A stretch of 64,000 nucleotides of DNA from Peptostreptococcaceae bacterium oral taxon 113 str. W5053 (GTDB taxonomy: Bacteria; Bacillota; Clostridia; Tissierellales; Peptoniphilaceae). Shown here piece after piece: positions 8,771-17,991 of the stretch. Location: assembly GCA_000467935.1 (NCBI GenBank), contig KI259856.1, positions 1 through 64,000 on the forward strand, written 5' to 3'. The notes below the pieces were generated by a model. The model was not told where the DNA came from and ran no database searches. It saw nothing but the letters and a program-made list of their open reading frames with translations. Position numbers and translations under genes: made by a program. Each line of letters opens with the position of its first letter. Position 1 is the first letter of the stretch.

Positions 8771-10492
8771 ATGGAAAATAGAAAAAATCAAAGAAGAAGC
8801 GGACTTCAAATCATGCTCAGTCTTATCGGCTTGGTCAAACCGCTCATCCATATTATGATTCTTGCCATCCTTTTAGGCGTGGCGGGTTTTCTCTGTGCTA
8901 TTTTTCTTACCGTCTTTGCGGGACAAGGCTTTTTACATTATTTGCACTTACAAAATCCAAATCTGCAGCTTATGGCGAAACCCGTTCTTAACGCCATACT
9001 GCCCGGATTGGTTTATATCTTAATCCTTTTGGCTGTTTTGCGCGGACTTTTTCACTACGCGGAACAATATTGCAATCACTTTATTGCTTTCAAACTTCTG
9101 GCGATTATACGTCATAAAGTATTTGCCGCATTGCGTACATTGTGTCCGGCAAAATTGGAAGTGCGGGATAAGGGAAATCTGGTTTCTCTGATTACCACGG
9201 ATATTGAGCTTTTGGAAGTCTTTTATGCACATACCCTCTCTCCCATTGCCATCGCCTTTTTTACCTGTTTGATTATGCTTATTTTTATCGGACATTATCA
9301 TATCGTCGCTGCCGCTTTCGCCTTGTGTGCTTATTTGACAGTAGGCGTGGTCATCCCTTTGGCAAACGGCAAAAGAGGAGGCGAAAAGGGTATGGCTTTT
9401 CGCAGTCGGTTTGGAGAGCTGAACAGTTTTGTCTTGGAATCCTTACGGGGACTAAGGGAAACCATCCAATATGACGACGGAGAAAATCGCAAAAATCAAA
9501 TGAAAGTACGAAGCGAAGAATTGATTCAAATTCAAAATCAATTAAATCGCTTGGAGGCGGATCAACGTTCCAAAACTCATTTGATTGTTCTCCTCTTTTC
9601 TTTGGGAATGCTTTTTCTCTGTCTTGCACTTTATCGCCGGGGTCTGGTGGGTTTTGACGGCGTTCTTATTCCCACTATTGCCATGATGAGTTCTTTCGGG
9701 CCTGTGGTCGCCTTATCCGCTTTGTCCAACACTTTAAATCAAACTTTGGCAAGCGGGGAAAGAGTTCTTTCTCTTTTGCAGGAAAAACCTATGGTGGAAG
9801 AAGTGGATGATGAACACTCCTCATGGAATGGATCGGAACATTTTACCGGCGCCACGGTGAACCAAGTCAACTTTTCCTATGATCATGAAGAAATCCTCAA
9901 AGATTACAGTATGGACATTCGCCCCAATCGAATCATCGGTATCCACGGTGTCAGCGGTTCGGGCAAATCCACTTTATTGAAACTTTTAATGCGCTTTTGG
10001 GATGTTCAACAGGGAACCATCCAAATCGCAGGAGAAAATATTCAAAACATCCCCACCAAAAAACTACGGGATACGGAAAGTTATGTCACCCAGGAAACAC
10101 ATCTTTTTAAAGATACCATCGGCAATAATATCGCCATTGCCAAACCGGAGGCTACCGACAAAGAAATCATTGAAGCGGCGAAAAAAGCATCTTTGCATGA
10201 CTTTATATCGCAATTGCCCAAAGCCTATGATACTCCGGTAGGGGAGCTTGGAGAAAGTCTCTCCGGCGGAGAAGCTCAACGCATCGGTATCGCCAGAGCC
10301 TTCCTTCATGATGCTCCTTTTATCCTCTTGGATGAACCCACCAGCAATTTAGACTCTCTAAATGAAGGCATCATCTTAAAATCCGTTAAAGAATCCTGCG
10401 CAAAAAAAACTGTGCTTTTAATCTCTCACCGTAAATCCACCATGACCGTAGCCGATGAAGTCTATACCATGGATCAGGGAAGAATTTCTTAA
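8771..10492 (+). CDS. CydC-like ABC exporter half
   Basis: The second 573-residue half of the exporter, starting 2 bp after the first. The N-terminal membrane domain has about six helices. The ATPase shows Walker A GVSGSGKST, signature LSGGEAQRIGIARAF and Walker B ILLDEPTSNLD. Both halves have complete ATPase motifs, so both sites may hydrolyse ATP. The operon ends at a strong hairpin at 10498-10547. Confidence 0.8.
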   Translation: MENRKNQRRSGLQIMLSLIGLVKPLIHIMILAILLGVAGFLCAIFLTVFAGQGFLHYLHLQNPNLQLMAKPVLNAILPGLVYILILLAVLRGLFHYAEQYCNHFIAFKLLAIIRHKVFAALRTLCPAKLEVRDKGNLVSLITTDIELLEVFYAHTLSPIAIAFFTCLIMLIFIGHYHIVAAAFALCAYLTVGVVIPLANGKRGGEKGMAFRSRFGELNSFVLESLRGLRETIQYDDGENRKNQMKVRSEELIQIQNQLNRLEADQRSKTHLIVLLFSLGMLFLCLALYRRGLVGFDGVLIPTIAMMSSFGPVVALSALSNTLNQTLASGERVLSLLQEKPMVEEVDDEHSSWNGSEHFTGATVNQVNFSYDHEEILKDYSMDIRPNRIIGIHGVSGSGKSTLLKLLMRFWDVQQGTIQIAGENIQNIPTKKLRDTESYVTQETHLFKDTIGNNIAIAKPEATDKEIIEAAKKASLHDFISQLPKAYDTPVGELGESLSGGEAQRIGIARAFLHDAPFILLDEPTSNLDSLNEGIILKSVKESCAKKTVLLISHRKSTMTVADEVYTMDQGRIS

Positions 10493-10497
10493 AATCA

Positions 10498-10547
10498 AAT
10501 AGCCTATGTTTTGAACAACTGTCTTCAAATTCAAAACATAGGCTATT
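10498..10547. terminator. Bidirectional terminator between convergent genes
   Basis: A perfect 18-bp inverted repeat (arms 10498-10515 and 10530-10547, 14-base loop) separates the plus-strand ABC operon from the minus-strand gph gene. T runs on the plus side and A runs before the left arm allow it to end transcription both ways. Confidence 0.9.
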
Positions 10548-10553
10548 TTTTTC

Positions 10554-11210
10554 TTATAAATTTTTACATAAGTCCAAGGGGTGATGAAAGATATAATCCG
10601 CGCCCGCCTCTATTAAAACTCTCTCTTCTCGAAATCCCCAAGTGACACCGATTACTTTAAGACCTGCAGCGTGACCCGTCAAAATATCCACTGCCGTATC
10701 CCCAATATAAAGTACTTCGTCCGGCTTTAAATTCCACGCGTTTAAAATCACGTTCACCCCATCCGATGACGGTTTTCGCCGACGTGTCTGTGTTTCTCCA
10801 ACCACCGGAGAAAAAATCCCGGGGAAAAAATCTTCCATCATACCCGGTGCAATACTCTCCGGTTTATTGGTGTTCACCGCCAAAAGAAACCGGTCCTTTA
10901 ACTTTTTCAACGCCTCTTTCATTCCCGGATAAATCTTTTCTTTGTCTCCTTGAGAACGGTCATATCGCCATCGATAAACAGCCAAAGTTTCCTCCACCTT
11001 ATCCAAAGGTAAATGATGATAAACGAATAATTTTTCAATCAATCGTTTGGGACCTTCCCCAAGCATGCTCATAACAAGTGCCGTATTCACCGGAGGAGCC
11101 CCTAAGTCTGCCATCACACCATTGCACAAATCTCGAATTTGTGGCGCCGTATCCACCAAAGTCCCGTCTAAATCAAAAATCAAACCTTTTATTCCGGTAT
11201 ATATGCCCAT
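10554..11210 (-). CDS. HAD family phosphatase, phosphoglycolate phosphatase-like
   Basis: A 218-residue haloacid dehalogenase-type hydrolase. Motif I is IFDLDGTLVDT (nucleophile Asp13, acid/base Asp15). The helical cap follows, then motif II (NTNKP) and motif IV (YIGDTAVDI). Length and cap type fit Gph/PpaX-like enzymes acting on small phosphates such as phosphoglycolate or pyrophosphate. HAD substrates cannot be read from sequence. It overlaps the 3' end of the C39 peptidase gene by 22 bp and is probably co-transcribed with it. Confidence 0.8.
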   Translation of the reverse strand: MGIYTGIKGLIFDLDGTLVDTAPQIRDLCNGVMADLGAPPVNTALVMSMLGEGPKRLIEKLFVYHHLPLDKVEETLAVYRWRYDRSQGDKEKIYPGMKEALKKLKDRFLLAVNTNKPESIAPGMMEDFFPGIFSPVVGETQTRRRKPSSDGVNVILNAWNLKPDEVLYIGDTAVDILTGHAAGLKVIGVTWGFREERVLIEAGADYIFHHPLDLCKNL

Positions 11211-11974
11211 ACGCTCTTCGTCTGCCTTTCCAATTCATCAAAAGTCCAAGTTCTCCGTCCCCGAACTCGGCTGTTCGGATCCAAAACAACAAAACCTTGT
11301 CCGTTGTGATCCGCGACCACAAGATAATGACCGAAAGTGGTAAAATCTCCCGGTCCTACATTAAGAATCAAAGGATGTCCTTTTTTTATCGCTTTTCGCC
11401 AAGCCCAAGCACTACGCTCCGGCACATAGACCTCTAAACCGATATGCTTCGCGCCGGCAACCATAAAGTTCGCATCTGTCCCCATGCCTTCGTCTCCGTA
11501 ACCCATAGACTCTGCTAATATCCCTAAGTCATAAGGATTATATTTTGTCGAATGACTCAAGCCGTCATAGACCATAGCCAATGCGGTGGGTCCGCAACCG
11601 GTAACTCCAAAGAAACTGCCGCAATACTTTTTATAACCCCAACGTTCATCCCATTGAAGAAAATGGGGGATTTTTCCTTTGTCCCAATCCAACGAAAAAG
11701 GCAAATCCCTTGGCGGTGTAGGATAATCGTAGACAAAATCCACCGCTTCAGGAAATTCTCGAACTTTTTCCAACAAATCCTCCGGATAATTTTCCGGATG
11801 CGTAAAAATTTCGTGAAGCCGTGCTTCCTGCTCCGGTGTAGGCTCAAAATTCGTGGGTTTATCCGGTACTTCCATCCAGAAAAACAAATAGAAAACGCCG
11901 AAAAGCATCCCTGATAAGAAAAGAAATACAAGAACACGAAGAAAGAAATGTTTCTTTTTGGTTTTTCTTCTCAT
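11189..11974 (-). CDS. C39 family peptidase, membrane-anchored
   Basis: A 261-residue protein. It starts with a basic stretch and one hydrophobic helix (about residues 10-32), so the rest lies outside the cell. The catalytic cysteine is in TGCGPTALAM, the histidine in FGHYLVVADH and the aspartate/asparagine in VLDPNSR, the order of C39_2 cysteine peptidases. The LQWDERWG motif before the Cys is typical. Members cleave peptides or bacteriocin leaders, or act on the cell wall; there is no linked bacteriocin or ABC exporter here. AAAGGAG precedes the ATG. Confidence 0.85.
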   Translation of the reverse strand: MRRKTKKKHFFLRVLVFLFLSGMLFGVFYLFFWMEVPDKPTNFEPTPEQEARLHEIFTHPENYPEDLLEKVREFPEAVDFVYDYPTPPRDLPFSLDWDKGKIPHFLQWDERWGYKKYCGSFFGVTGCGPTALAMVYDGLSHSTKYNPYDLGILAESMGYGDEGMGTDANFMVAGAKHIGLEVYVPERSAWAWRKAIKKGHPLILNVGPGDFTTFGHYLVVADHNGQGFVVLDPNSRVRGRRTWTFDELERQTKSVWAYIPE

Positions 11975-12009
11975 CCGTCTTCACTCCTTTCTTGATTCGC
12001 TTTTTTCCG

Positions 12010-13371
12010 TCAGTGCTTAAACACATCCCCAATCACCTGGGATAAAGTCTCCTTTTGAATCACTTGAAGACCCGAAAAATCTTTTTTACCCCCAAATGGA
12101 GCTGTGTATACTTTTTTATATCCTAGACGCTCTATCTCCCGCAAGCGAAAGTCCAAATTGGGTACAATCTTCAACTCTCCCGTCAAACCGACCTCTGCCA
12201 CAAAAAGGGTGGACTCTTCAATCCCTTGGTGCTTTAAGGAAGACACGATGCTCATCAACACCGCCAAGTTGACACTTTGCTCCGCCAAACGAATACCGCC
12301 TGTGGTTTTTAAAATCACGTTTTTGTCATAGAGATTCAGTTTTGCCCGTTCCTCTAAAATCGACACCAACGTATTCAACTGATCCTTTCTGAGGCTGTCT
12401 CCCAAGCGCTGAGGATAAGGCGTAAAAGACTGGCTTACCAAACTCTCCACCTCAATCACCAAGAAACGGGAACCTTCTTTAATCATCGCCAATGCCGAAC
12501 CTGCCACAGGTTCTTTTCGTTTCGTTACAAAATATTTGGAAGGATCTTTAATCTCCTTCATTCCCTCTTCCGCCATTTCAAACAAACCGATTTCACCGGT
12601 ACGACCGAAACGATTCTTTGTGGAAAGCAAAATACGCAAACTTTCGCCTCCTTCGCCTTCCTCCAAAAACAAAACCGTATCCACCAGATGCTCTAAGGTC
12701 CGAAGACCCGCCATTTCACCGGATTTGGTCATATGCCCTACCATCATCACCGCAAAAGGACGTTCTTTACTCTTTGCCAAGTCCGTAAGTCTGTTGGCGC
12801 ACTCCATCGTCTGTACCGGAGTACCTGCACGCTGTGCAAATTCTCTAAGACGAAAAGTTTGAATTGAATCCAAAACCACCAGGTGAGGTTGGATGGAGTC
12901 TATCGCCCCCAATACATCATCCAAAAAAGCCGTGGATAAAATCCAAACATTCTCCGGCAAATCTTTCATAATCCGAAGCGCCCGGGACTTAATCTGCCCC
13001 TCGCTTTCCTCACCGGAAGCATACAGAATGCGATACCCCTTCCTTGCCAAATCTTCCCCAAAAGATAAAAGCAAAGTGGACTTCCCCACACCGGGAGGTG
13101 CCGTCAAAACAGACACACTGTCCTTCACCAAACCGCCGCCCAAAACCCGATTCATCTCTTCAATGCCGGAAATAATACGAGACTCTTCGTTAAAGGGAAT
13201 ATTCTTTAACGCCACAGCCTGATTGACTGTAGGAGCGGAACCTGCACTTTGTTTATTTTTCTTCTCTACAAAAACTTCCTCTGCCGTTCCCCAAGCACCG
13301 CAAGAGTCGCATTGACCGAACCAATTTAGGAAAATCTTCCCACAAGAAGAACAACGATATTGTTTTTTCAT
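12010..13371 (-). CDS. radA: DNA repair protein RadA
   Basis: A RecA-like ATPase that helps branch migration and strand exchange in recombinational repair. The N-terminal zinc ribbon is CSSCGK...CDSCG. Walker A is APPGVGKST, the RadA-specific motif KNRFG is present, and the C-terminal domain is Lon-protease-like without being a protease. An in-frame ATG at 13386 exists, but the AGGAGGAGGG site lies between it and the ATG at 13371, which gives the expected MKKQYRCSSCGK start. The length (453 aa) is normal. Confidence 0.95.
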   Translation of the reverse strand: MKKQYRCSSCGKIFLNWFGQCDSCGAWGTAEEVFVEKKNKQSAGSAPTVNQAVALKNIPFNEESRIISGIEEMNRVLGGGLVKDSVSVLTAPPGVGKSTLLLSFGEDLARKGYRILYASGEESEGQIKSRALRIMKDLPENVWILSTAFLDDVLGAIDSIQPHLVVLDSIQTFRLREFAQRAGTPVQTMECANRLTDLAKSKERPFAVMMVGHMTKSGEMAGLRTLEHLVDTVLFLEEGEGGESLRILLSTKNRFGRTGEIGLFEMAEEGMKEIKDPSKYFVTKRKEPVAGSALAMIKEGSRFLVIEVESLVSQSFTPYPQRLGDSLRKDQLNTLVSILEERAKLNLYDKNVILKTTGGIRLAEQSVNLAVLMSIVSSLKHQGIEESTLFVAEVGLTGELKIVPNLDFRLREIERLGYKKVYTAPFGGKKDFSGLQVIQKETLSQVIGDVFKH

Positions 13372-13386
13372 AGCCCTCCTCCTCAT

Positions 13387-13676
13387 AAAAATGATTATCT
13401 CATAATCTTCAATACGATATCAACTCTATCTTTATCGTCCTTAAACTATCCTTCTTTAAATTGTTTTCCTCTTTCAAGAAAATCTTTGCGGATCGCCGGT
13501 TTGATAGAGGCTCATCTAAAAAAAAGGAAAGTTTAAAAGACCGGCAGAACCGAAAAGAAAATTTTTTGGCAACTTACCATAGGAGGTGTTGCACCGGATT
13601 TGACCGTTCATCGATGAAAAGAATAAAGGCGTCTATACACAAAAGGGCAAGTCCAATCCTCTTCTTAACAAGCCTC
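13387..13676. other. Intergenic stretch without a convincing gene
   Basis: About 290 bp between radA and the frameshifted gene. An open frame on the plus strand (13461-13682) has no family resemblance. On the minus strand, 13670-13560 can be read as a short hydrophobic peptide ending RSNPVQHLLW, with a ribosome binding site but no proper start. It may be the remnant of a gene. A CGCCGG/CCGGC pair (13494 and 13541) could form a hairpin. Confidence 0.3.
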
Positions 13677-14464
13677 CTATAAATCTAAAATCCGGTTATA
13701 TTCACTTATATCCGGTTCTTTTCTTTCGATGCACCAAGCTTTTATAATTTTTTTCAATTCTTCCTTGTCTTGTACAAATGTTTGATATACTCCACCATTT
13801 TTTTCGATTTCAAAAACATATCCGCTGATTTCATTGGAGGGCTTCCTATTGAATATGGAGGAAAGAAATCCCTTTTTCTTAAAATATGGAGAGCATTGAA
13901 TAAAATTACTTTGCTTTCCATCCCTTTCAGTCCAAATCGTAATAAATGTAAACCCTTCATTACTTTTTACTCTCTCCATGTCATCAAAGCTCTCTAGATA
14001 GTTTTCAATATTATCCCAATCACATACAACATCATCCGTACTTTCCGTTCGACATTTTAATATATCAATCCCTTTGCAGAAAATGGCATCATTACTTTGG
14101 AGATTATAAACTCCCACACCGTATTCATCTGCAATACTCTTTACAAATTCTAAAGCCTCCTCTTCCACCTTGTAAGAAAATGCACAATATGCTCCGTTTT
14201 TCCCAAAGCTGTAATCCGTCAAATGATTTTCCATGTCCTGTGTTGCATAGGCCATCTCATCGGACAAAGCATATTCCCCATTCATCGGCGGGAATTTTTC
14301 AAACATTTTTTCGCCCAATGGACCATTCCATCAGAGCACCCCTCCAAAGCGTCATAATCTTTCTTTTCTTTATACGCCGTAAACTCCTCCTGATAAGCAA
14401 ATATATCTAAAGAAGTTTTTATTTCTTCTCTTCTTTCAAAGACAAATAAATCAAAACTCATCAT
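13677..14464 (-). pseudogene. Frameshifted immunity-like protein (FPPMNG family)
   Basis: Two overlapping minus-strand frames together encode one protein. The first (from ATG 14464) begins MMSFDLFVFERRE and ends MVHWAKKCLKNSRR. The second (ATG 14306) begins MFEKFPPMNGEYALSDEM and runs to 13677. Joining them at the A6 run at 14307-14312 restores HWAKKMFEKFPPMNG, a pattern I recall from a widespread family of about 250-residue proteins often near toxins and taken as immunity proteins; that role is inference. One base is missing from the run, so the gene is broken, phase-variable or mis-sequenced. The C-terminal half is otherwise open. No toxin gene adjoins. Confidence 0.7.
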
Positions 14465-14636
14465 GATCTCCCTATTCTTACTTTTTAACTTTTCCCTTCG
14501 ATGGAATTATAGCATTTTTTAGCCTGTTTTTATAGCTTTCGCCCCTGCTGCCTTCTAACGGACAGAGTTTTTCCGCTCAAAGGCAGAGCATGTACGGAAC
14601 CTCGTGTCCAACACGGGCTTTGCTTTACAGCAAAAA

Positions 14637-14656
14637 AGAAGGAGCTTCCTCCTTCT
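14637..14656 (-). terminator. Terminator of fda
   Basis: An 8-bp perfect stem (AGAAGGAG / CTCCTTCT, four-base loop) followed on the minus strand by TTTTTT, 16 bp after the aldolase stop codon. Confidence 0.88.
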
Positions 14657-14672
14657 CTTTGTTTAAAGTCTC

Positions 14673-15557
14673 TTATTTTATAGAAGCTTCATAAATTCCT
14701 TCAATGGATTTTCCAAGAATTTCGTTAAACTCTTCGTCGCTTTGTTGTGCAAAGAGTCCCTCTGCCAATGCACGGGAGAAGCTGGCGATAAGTCCCGGGT
14801 TTTGTGCCAAAAGCTCATTGGCATCTTCTCTGGAATATCCGCCGGATAGGGCAACCACACGAATGACCCTGGGATGAGCAATCAGTTCTTTATAGAAATC
14901 ATTCACCGTGGGGATGGTGAGTTTTAACATCACATTTTGATTTTCTGCCAAAGCATCCAATTCTCGAAGAATTTCCTCTTTTAATACCGCTTCCGCTTCT
15001 TTTTTCTCTGCCAAATGAATATCCACTTCCGGTTCGATAATGGGTACCAAGCCATAACTCAATACTTTTTTGCCAATTTCAAATTGTTGTGCTACAACCG
15101 CTTTAATCGGTCCCGGTGCCGCTGTCTTGATAACAGAGCGTTCTTTTGTCCCAAAAATATGGCGCTCTACTGCATGTTTTAATAAATCGTCCAAGGAAGG
15201 CATATCTTTCATCAATTGTACGCCATCTTTTTCGTCCGCAAGCCCTTTGTCAATCTTTAAGAAAGGAACCACATGTTTTTCTTCCCATAAAAAGTCTCCG
15301 GTTTTTTTCCCGTCAATGGTACGATCCATGGTTTGTTCAAAAAGAATAGCGCCTAAAATTCTTTCGTCAAAGGATTTGCTTTTGATAATTCGTGTACGCA
15401 TGGCATGAATCAAGTCAAACATTTCCTCTTCATTTTTATAAGCATCTTCCGCTACACCATACGCCTTCAATGCTTTGGGGGTGCTGCCTCCACTTTGATC
15501 CAAAGCCGCAATAAAACCTTTTCCGTTTTTCATTTGTTCCAATTGTTTTTGATTCAT
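14673..15557 (-). CDS. fda: Fructose-bisphosphate aldolase class I
   Basis: A 294-residue class I (Schiff-base) aldolase that splits fructose 1,6-bisphosphate into glyceraldehyde 3-phosphate and DHAP in glycolysis. The N-terminal block GFIAALDQSGGSTPKAL and the central FLKIDKGL and VPIIEPEVD match the bacterial class I type found in staphylococci and anaerobic cocci. The Schiff-base lysine should lie in the MLKLTIP strand. It has its own AAAGGGG site, a TATAAT-like -10 at 15596-15591 and a terminator, so it is monocistronic. Confidence 0.93.
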   Translation of the reverse strand: MNQKQLEQMKNGKGFIAALDQSGGSTPKALKAYGVAEDAYKNEEEMFDLIHAMRTRIIKSKSFDERILGAILFEQTMDRTIDGKKTGDFLWEEKHVVPFLKIDKGLADEKDGVQLMKDMPSLDDLLKHAVERHIFGTKERSVIKTAAPGPIKAVVAQQFEIGKKVLSYGLVPIIEPEVDIHLAEKKEAEAVLKEEILRELDALAENQNVMLKLTIPTVNDFYKELIAHPRVIRVVALSGGYSREDANELLAQNPGLIASFSRALAEGLFAQQSDEEFNEILGKSIEGIYEASIK

Positions 15558-15729
15558 AAAAAATAACCCCTTTCTGTGTCCGTTCTATTTATTATACTAT
15601 ACCCTATTTCCCAAGAGAAAAAAACTATTTCTTTTCATCAAATTAAAACTCCCTTAGTAAAAGGAACCCTTTTCATTAGAGATTTTGTCTAACAAAAGAA
15701 GTTTCTTTCACGTAGGGATTCTTTTTTTA

Positions 15730-16314
15730 TTAATAGGTTTCTTTCCAAATTTCAAACCAGGATTGGGGATGAGCGCAAGCCGGGCAAGCTTTTGGAGCTT
15801 CTTTGCCTTCATAGATATAGCCACAGTTTAGGCAATGCCATAAAACGACTTCGTCTTTTTTAAATACCTGTTCTTTTTCAACATTTTCCAAAAGTTTTAA
15901 ATAACGGTCTTCATGTGCTTTTTCCACCGCTGCGATTTCACGGAAAGTTTTTGCCACCAATTCAAATCCTTCTTTTTCTGCAATATCTGCAAACGCAGGA
16001 TACGCTTCAGTCCATTCTTCGTGTTCGCCTGCTGCCGCAGCTTTCAAATTTTCTGCAGTTGTTCCAAGTTGTACCGGAAACATAGCGTTGATTTCAATGG
16101 CTCCGCCTTGATATCCTCCTGCAACCAAGAATTTAAAGAATCTTTTGGCATGTTCTTTTTCATTTCTTGCCGTTTCTTGAAAAACGTCTCTGATTTGTAC
16201 ATAGCCGTCTTTTTCCGCTTGCGATGCATAGTAATCATAGCGCATTCTGGCTTGAGATTCTCCTGCGAAAGAGTGTAATAAATTTTCTGCTGTTTTTGTG
16301 CCTTTTAAATCCAT
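15730..16314 (-). CDS. rbr: Rubrerythrin
   Basis: A 194-residue non-heme iron peroxidase that reduces hydrogen peroxide in anaerobes. The ferritin-like four-helix domain carries the diiron ligands (ESQARMRYDYY, ETARNEKEHA, EHEEW, EVEKAHEDRY-type segments). The C-terminal rubredoxin domain has CLNCGYIYEG and CPACAHPQSWF. The short length and C-terminal rubredoxin are standard for this family. It is monocistronic. The 5' leader contains a long inverted repeat. Confidence 0.95.
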   Translation of the reverse strand: MDLKGTKTAENLLHSFAGESQARMRYDYYASQAEKDGYVQIRDVFQETARNEKEHAKRFFKFLVAGGYQGGAIEINAMFPVQLGTTAENLKAAAAGEHEEWTEAYPAFADIAEKEGFELVAKTFREIAAVEKAHEDRYLKLLENVEKEQVFKKDEVVLWHCLNCGYIYEGKEAPKACPACAHPQSWFEIWKETY

Positions 16315-16337
16315 AATCGATGCCTCCTTTGTAATCT

Positions 16338-16409
16338 TTTCTTGAAAATTTTCTGCCTAAATTTTTCAAGAAATTGAAATCATATTTTTCACTTCCAGAG
16401 TGTATTATA
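16338..16409 (-). promoter_or_regulatory. rbr promoter -10 and leader inverted repeat
   Basis: A TATAAT -10 lies at 16409-16404 without a good -35. Downstream, in the leader, arms 16338-16351 and 16359-16373 form a 14-bp inverted repeat (TTTCTTGAAAA type) with one bulge and a 7-base loop. It has no T run, so it is not a terminator. It ends just before the AAAGGAGG site. An operator or an mRNA hairpin are both possible. Confidence 0.5.
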
Positions 16410-16450
16410 CCCGAAAGATTTCATAAATCACAGGTTAGCCAAGGCTTTTT

Positions 16451-17194
16451 TTAATAATCAATTTGCAGCAAGGTCAATCCCTTTGCGGGAAAAGTGCTGC
16501 CTGCCTTTTCCCGATTTTTAGCTTCTAAAATCGCTTGCAAATCTTCCAATGTAATTTTTCCCATCCCTAATCGAACCAGACAGGCTGCCATAATCCGCAC
16601 CTGATTGTATAGAAAGCTTTCCGCTTCAAAAGTAAAAATAAAATCCTCTTCTTTTTGAAGGATACCAATCCGATTTATCCTTCGCACCGTATTGACTTTC
16701 TCCTCCGCTTTGGCGCTCATAAAACTGCGAAAATCATGACGACCTGTCAAAATCTCTTTGCCTTTTAACATCGCTTCCATGTCCAATTTTTTACGAATAT
16801 GGATTTTATAAAGCCTTGCCAAGGGAGAAAGATATGCTCCGTTATGCACCACATAACGATACGTCTTTTTTTTGGCACTGTATCGAGCGTGAAACTCCAT
16901 GGGAACTTGAATGGATTCTCGAATAAAAACATCTTCCGGCAGTTTATCGTTTAGGATAAAACGATACGCATCTGCCGGAATTTGACTCCGTGTAAAAAAA
17001 TTGGCGACTTGTCCCAAAGCATGAACGCCTTTATCCGTTCGTCCCGCTCCAATCAGTTGCACCCTTTCTTCGGTGCCAAGGAATATGGCTTCTTCCACCA
17101 CATTTTGAACCGCTATGGCATTGTCTTGAATTTGCCAGCCGGAATATGCGGTTCCATCGTATTCGATAACCAATTTAATGTTTCTTAAATCCAT
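16451..17194 (-). CDS. truA: tRNA pseudouridine(38-40) synthase TruA
   Basis: TruA converts uridines 38-40 of the tRNA anticodon stem to pseudouridine. The catalytic aspartate is in GAGRTDKGVHA and the N-terminus is LVIEYDGTAYSGWQ. The frame is open upstream to 17311, but homologues begin at MDLRNIKLVIEYDG, so I start at ATG 17194. This ATG overlaps the ecfT stop by 10 bp, and translation is probably coupled. The product is 247 residues, a normal length. It is the last gene of ecfA1-ecfA2-ecfT-truA. Confidence 0.93.
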   Translation of the reverse strand: MDLRNIKLVIEYDGTAYSGWQIQDNAIAVQNVVEEAIFLGTEERVQLIGAGRTDKGVHALGQVANFFTRSQIPADAYRFILNDKLPEDVFIRESIQVPMEFHARYSAKKKTYRYVVHNGAYLSPLARLYKIHIRKKLDMEAMLKGKEILTGRHDFRSFMSAKAEEKVNTVRRINRIGILQKEEDFIFTFEAESFLYNQVRIMAACLVRLGMGKITLEDLQAILEAKNREKAGSTFPAKGLTLLQIDY

Positions 17195-17991
17195 CGCTGT
17201 ACCGCCAACAGTGCCCCGAAGAAAAGTAGAACCCCCAAAACGGCGACCGCATCTTTGCCTGCGTAGTGCAAAGGATTCAGTCTTGTGCGTCCCTGATCGC
17301 CTCGATAACATCTGGATTCCATGGCGATGCCAAGTTCTTCCGCTCGATGAAAAGAGATCAGGAACATGGGAACCAAAAGAGGAACCATATTTTTTGCCCG
17401 ACTGATGATATTTCCGCTTTCAAAGTCGGCGCCCCGGGCGGATTGAGCTTTCATGATTTTATCCGCTTCCTCCATGAGCGTTGGGATAAAACGCAGTGCA
17501 ATGGTCATCATCATAGCGAATTCATGAATCGGTATCCCGATTTTTTTTAAGGGTTCCAAAAGATTTTCAATGGCTTCCGTCAAGGCAATCGGTGATGTGG
17601 TCAAAGTCAAAATCGATGTGCCTACAATCAAAAAGCTTAAACGAAAACACATATAGACGGCTTTTTCCAAACCATCTTTGCTGATGGTGATAAAACCCAG
17701 CGCTTTATAAACCAAAGGCTCCCCCGGCGTCATCAAAAGATTGACTAAAAAAGTAATCAGTAAAATCATGCGCAAAGGTTTTAAGCCTTTCAATAAATAT
17801 TTTAAAGGTAATTTCGCCAAATATACCACAAACAACAAAGCCAATGCCATGGGAATAAATCCCCATAAGGCTTTGATTTTAAAAACCATAAAAATATAGA
17901 GCATGGAGATTATCAGCTTTACTCTCGGGTCCAAACGATGAACCCAACTGTCGGAAGGAATATATTGCCCAATGGTAATATCTTTAAGCAT
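17185..17991 (-). CDS. ecfT: Energy-coupling factor transporter transmembrane protein EcfT
   Basis: A 268-residue membrane scaffold of a group II ECF vitamin transporter. It links the two EcfA ATPases to interchangeable substrate-binding S components. The N-terminal SWVHRLDPRVKL motif is typical. The paired cytoplasmic helices carry the short ATPase-coupling motifs: one is SARGAD, the other SRCYRG. It probably serves the ThiW S component elsewhere in this window, and others. It overlaps ecfA2 by 8 bp. Confidence 0.93.
   Translation of the reverse strand: MLKDITIGQYIPSDSWVHRLDPRVKLIISMLYIFMVFKIKALWGFIPMALALLFVVYLAKLPLKYLLKGLKPLRMILLITFLVNLLMTPGEPLVYKALGFITISKDGLEKAVYMCFRLSFLIVGTSILTLTTSPIALTEAIENLLEPLKKIGIPIHEFAMMMTIALRFIPTLMEEADKIMKAQSARGADFESGNIISRAKNMVPLLVPMFLISFHRAEELGIAMESRCYRGDQGRTRLNPLHYAGKDAVAVLGVLLFFGALLAVQRWI

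Noticed and set aside
13461..13682. A 73-codon plus-strand frame between radA and the broken gene
   Set aside because: No family match, no clear ribosome binding site, and a basic composition typical of a chance frame.
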